A model generated the notes under the pieces. It did not search any database. It was not told the DNA's origin and worked only from the letters and a program-made list of their open reading frames with translations. A program made the position numbers and the translations under genes. A stretch of DNA of 64,000 nt from Bacillus sp. SKDU12 (GTDB lineage: Bacteria > Bacillota > Bacilli > Bacillales > Bacillaceae), in NCBI RefSeq assembly GCF_010093085.1, contig NZ_MSRC01000007.1, positions 496,001 to 560,000 of the forward strand, given 5' to 3'. Positions within the stretch are counted from its first letter, which is position 1; each line of letters starts with the position of its first letter. This document shows positions 62,395-64,000 of the stretch, one piece after another.

Positions 62395-62871
62395 ATGGAC
62401 TTCGAAAAGATGAAGCAATGGATGGAATTCGCACAGCAGATGTACGGCGGTGATTTTTGGAAACAGGTATTTGATGAAGATCAGAAAACCCCTTTTATGA
62501 CAAATGGTCAATCTCCGTTTCCGTTTTCGCAGCAGGATCAGCGAGGGAAAGAAGGTCATTCATTTCCAAGTATGGATATTGTAGATACCGTTACAGAGGT
62601 ACAGTTTTTAATTTATCTTCCAGGCTACCGGAAGCAGGATGTTCACATATTATCTTATGGAGATTATCTAGTCGTGAAGGGACAGCGTTTTTCCTATTTT
62701 AATGAACAGGACTTTCGTCAACAAGAGGGGAAATACGGAAGTTTTGAGAAGAAAATCCCGCTTTCCGACCATCTTCATGGAAAAATGAGTGCCATTTTCA
62801 AAGACGGAATCCTATACATCACCATTCAAAAAGACGAGAGTCAAGCGAAAACAGTTGTTATTGATGATTGA
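62395..62871 (+). CDS. yocM: Small heat-shock protein YocM
   Basis: A 158-residue HSP20 protein. The N-terminal ~50 residues are helical and Gln-rich (MKQWMEFAQQMYGGDFWKQV); the alpha-crystallin domain runs ~55-158 (VDTVTEVQFLIYLPGYRKQD to ITIQKDESQAKTVVIDD). In B. subtilis YocM is a salt-stress sHsp that forms clusters at sites of protein aggregation. AGGGGGC precedes the ATG. It overlaps the neighbouring convergent gene by 14 bases. Confidence 0.9.
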   Translation: MDFEKMKQWMEFAQQMYGGDFWKQVFDEDQKTPFMTNGQSPFPFSQQDQRGKEGHSFPSMDIVDTVTEVQFLIYLPGYRKQDVHILSYGDYLVVKGQRFSYFNEQDFRQQEGKYGSFEKKIPLSDHLHGKMSAIFKDGILYITIQKDESQAKTVVIDD

Positions 62872-63085
62872 TTTTCATACTGAGCGCATCTGTCCCATCA
62901 CGATCATCAATTGATTCAATAGGAATGACGATAACAACAAAATCTGCGTTTTGTTCCCCAAAACCGTTATTTCTTTTAATCGCAGAGCACTTATTTCTTA
63001 TATCCGCGGAACCGAAAGTAAGAGATGAGCCGGTGCCAATCGTGTTATTTTTGAAATGAGAAATGTTGATGCAAGTCGGAAGCAT
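62858..63085 (-). CDS. Third GerPA/GerPF-like miniprotein
   Basis: A 75-residue protein from ATG 63085, seven bases after AAAGGAGAG. It has INISHFKNNTIGTGSSLTFG, the central NNGFGEQNAD (Ala in place of Gly), VIPIESIDD and RDGTDALS. Clear paralogue of yocN and yozN. Its last 14 bases overlap the yocM 3' end. The name in 168 may be yoyB, not confirmed. Confidence 0.68.
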   Translation of the reverse strand: MLPTCINISHFKNNTIGTGSSLTFGSADIRNKCSAIKRNNGFGEQNADFVVIVIPIESIDDRDGTDALSMKINHQ

Positions 63086-63163
63086 GAAAACCTCTCCTTT
63101 CTGTGGGGTATACCTCATTATATATTGCAGACAAAAGAGGAGTATGCAAAGGGTCGTGATGTC

Positions 63164-63496
63164 ATGAAAAAAATGCTCCGTTCGCTGATCAGGCATTGTA
63201 TGAAACCAGAGCTTGACAAACTGCATGAATATGAAAAAAGACTTTCACTGCTTGAAAAGCAAAAACAAAGCAGCAACGATGAATCTGACGAAACCTATAT
63301 ACATATTGAAACGCTGCATGTCGAAAAAATTGATTATCATCTTGAATTCGGCGAGCTGACCATAGATGAACTCAGCGGAAAACTAAATATAGGAGCAACA
63401 TATTATATACCGCCAGAAGAGAAGGACAAAAAGTGCCAGCGAAAACCCGAAACACCACCATCCCCGGCGGTCACGATCCGTTCAAAAAAGCAGTAG
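63164..63496 (+). CDS. yocL: GerPC-like short protein YocL
   Basis: A 110-residue protein: basic N-terminus MKKMLRSLIRHCMKPELDKL, a predicted coiled-coil (YEKRLSLLEKQKQSS), then TLHVEKIDYHLEFGELTIDE followed by LSGKLNIGATYYIPP, the C-terminal block of GerPC (KIEYHF...L-x-G-x-LNIG). It is shorter than GerPC by roughly half. The start is ATG 63164 after AAAGGG. It lies between the GerP-like minigene (divergent) and yocK. Confidence 0.72.
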   Translation: MKKMLRSLIRHCMKPELDKLHEYEKRLSLLEKQKQSSNDESDETYIHIETLHVEKIDYHLEFGELTIDELSGKLNIGATYYIPPEEKDKKCQRKPETPPSPAVTIRSKKQ

Positions 63497-63570
63497 CCCA
63501 TCTTTTTATCAAACCTTCCATGTTTGACAGGCGGTGAAACGGGAAACAGGATAGAAAGGAGAGGATATAC

Positions 63571-64000
63571 ATGGCATTGACAAAAGAACAAACACAGCAT
63601 CTCTATCATAAATTGCTCGATATGCAAAAAGAATTGTCTGGCGAGAAGAAGAAAACAGAATCAATGACAGAAGAAGTGGGCGAGCTTTCCAATGGGGTTG
63701 ACAACCATATGGCAGACCACGGCACACTCGTCACAGACCGGATGACAGATCAAACGGTGAGAGAGGTTGACCGGGAACTATTGGAAGAGGTCAATCACGC
63801 ATTACAAAAAATGAAAGACGGAACGTATGGCGTATGTGAAAAAACCGGTCAAGACATTCCTTACGAAAGGCTTGAAGTGGTTCCCTATGCAAGAATGACA
63901 GTTGACGCTCAAGCTGATATGGAGGATGATCTGGACACAGATGCTCCATCATACGAAAGAGAGTTTCACGAACAAGTAAAAGATCTGTCCAATAAAGAAA
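63571..64000 (+). CDS. yocK: DksA/TraR-like YocK (YteA family), 3' truncated by window
   Basis: At least 143 residues from ATG 63571, nine bases after AAAGGAGAGG, open to the window end. The N-terminal part is a coiled-coil with LTKEQTQHLYHKLLDMQKEL and DRMTDQTVREVDRELLEEV, as in DksA. The zinc-finger region is degenerate: GTYGVCEKTGQDIPYERLEV has one Cys where DksA has CxxC, then a Tyr/Pro block typical of the YteA sporulation family. Function unproven; zinc binding is unlikely. Confidence 0.85.
   Translation, partial: MALTKEQTQHLYHKLLDMQKELSGEKKKTESMTEEVGELSNGVDNHMADHGTLVTDRMTDQTVREVDRELLEEVNHALQKMKDGTYGVCEKTGQDIPYERLEVVPYARMTVDAQADMEDDLDTDAPSYEREFHEQVKDLSNKE

Overview
The window reads as chromosomal DNA of a low-GC Firmicute of the Bacillus subtilis species complex. 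Gene order from yocK (right edge) through odhAB, cwlS, the yoj and yod genes, deoD, the cge cluster, spsM, msrAB, ilvA, dfrA and ilvD to metA (left edge) follows what I know of the B. subtilis 168 map, and the proteins are B. subtilis-like throughout. It is not strain 168: the SPbeta prophage that splits spsM in 168 is absent, thyB is reduced to a stub, and several genes I expect from 168 are missing (phy, the kamA/yodPQRST block apart from a yokU tail, yodA, yojA). No rRNA, tRNA, CRISPR array or recognisable insertion sequence was seen.

Layout. 1-17.8 kb: mostly housekeeping genes: metA 5' end, bsaA-ypgQ-ypgR, ilvD, brxA, ypiP, ypjP-ypjQ, thyB remnant-dfrA-ypkP, yplQ, yplP, ilvA, the ypm genes, a MATE transporter, a MarR regulator and the msrA-msrB repair pair. 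17.8-24.4 kb: spore-surface polysaccharide and crust region (spsM, cgeAB, cgeC remnant, cgeDE), then an eroded stretch with a disrupted unknown gene and the yokU tail. 24.4-36.2 kb: yozE, yodN, yozD, the PAP2 phosphatase yodM, the MreB inhibitor yodL, deoD, a carboxypeptidase, ctpA, a TnrA-type transporter operon, and the quinone-stress genes mhqED, yodC and yodB. 36.5-49.4 kb: coat proteins YojB and GerT, bacillithiol gene bshB2, stressosome gene rsbRC, sporulation c-di-AMP synthase cdaS, glycosyltransferase yojK, cell-wall hydrolase cwlS, a copper-ligand-poor SOD-like lipoprotein, and the AAA/VWA pair yojNO. 49.6-64 kb: the 2-oxoglutarate dehydrogenase genes odhAB, two sodium-coupled transporters, sodF-sqhC, dhaS, the sigma-W gene yozO, and a compact set of three GerPA/GerPF-like miniproteins plus a GerPC-like protein around the small heat-shock protein YocM.

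Themes. (1) Sporulation: spsM, cge genes, yodI, yojB, gerT, cdaS, sqhC, the GerP-like set and several very small proteins. (2) Thiol, electrophile and oxidative stress: bsaA, brxA, msrAB, bshB2, mhqED, yodBC, sodF, dhaS. (3) Nitrogen and carbon control, with readable operators: CodY-like boxes at ilvD and ilvA, a full TnrA/GlnR box at yodF, an MhqR-type palindrome at mhqED, a cre-like site before odhA. Unannotated-looking small genes with strong ribosome binding sites were found by eye at 6143-6217, 23396-23509, 25535-25678, 27079-27204 and 41932-42042.
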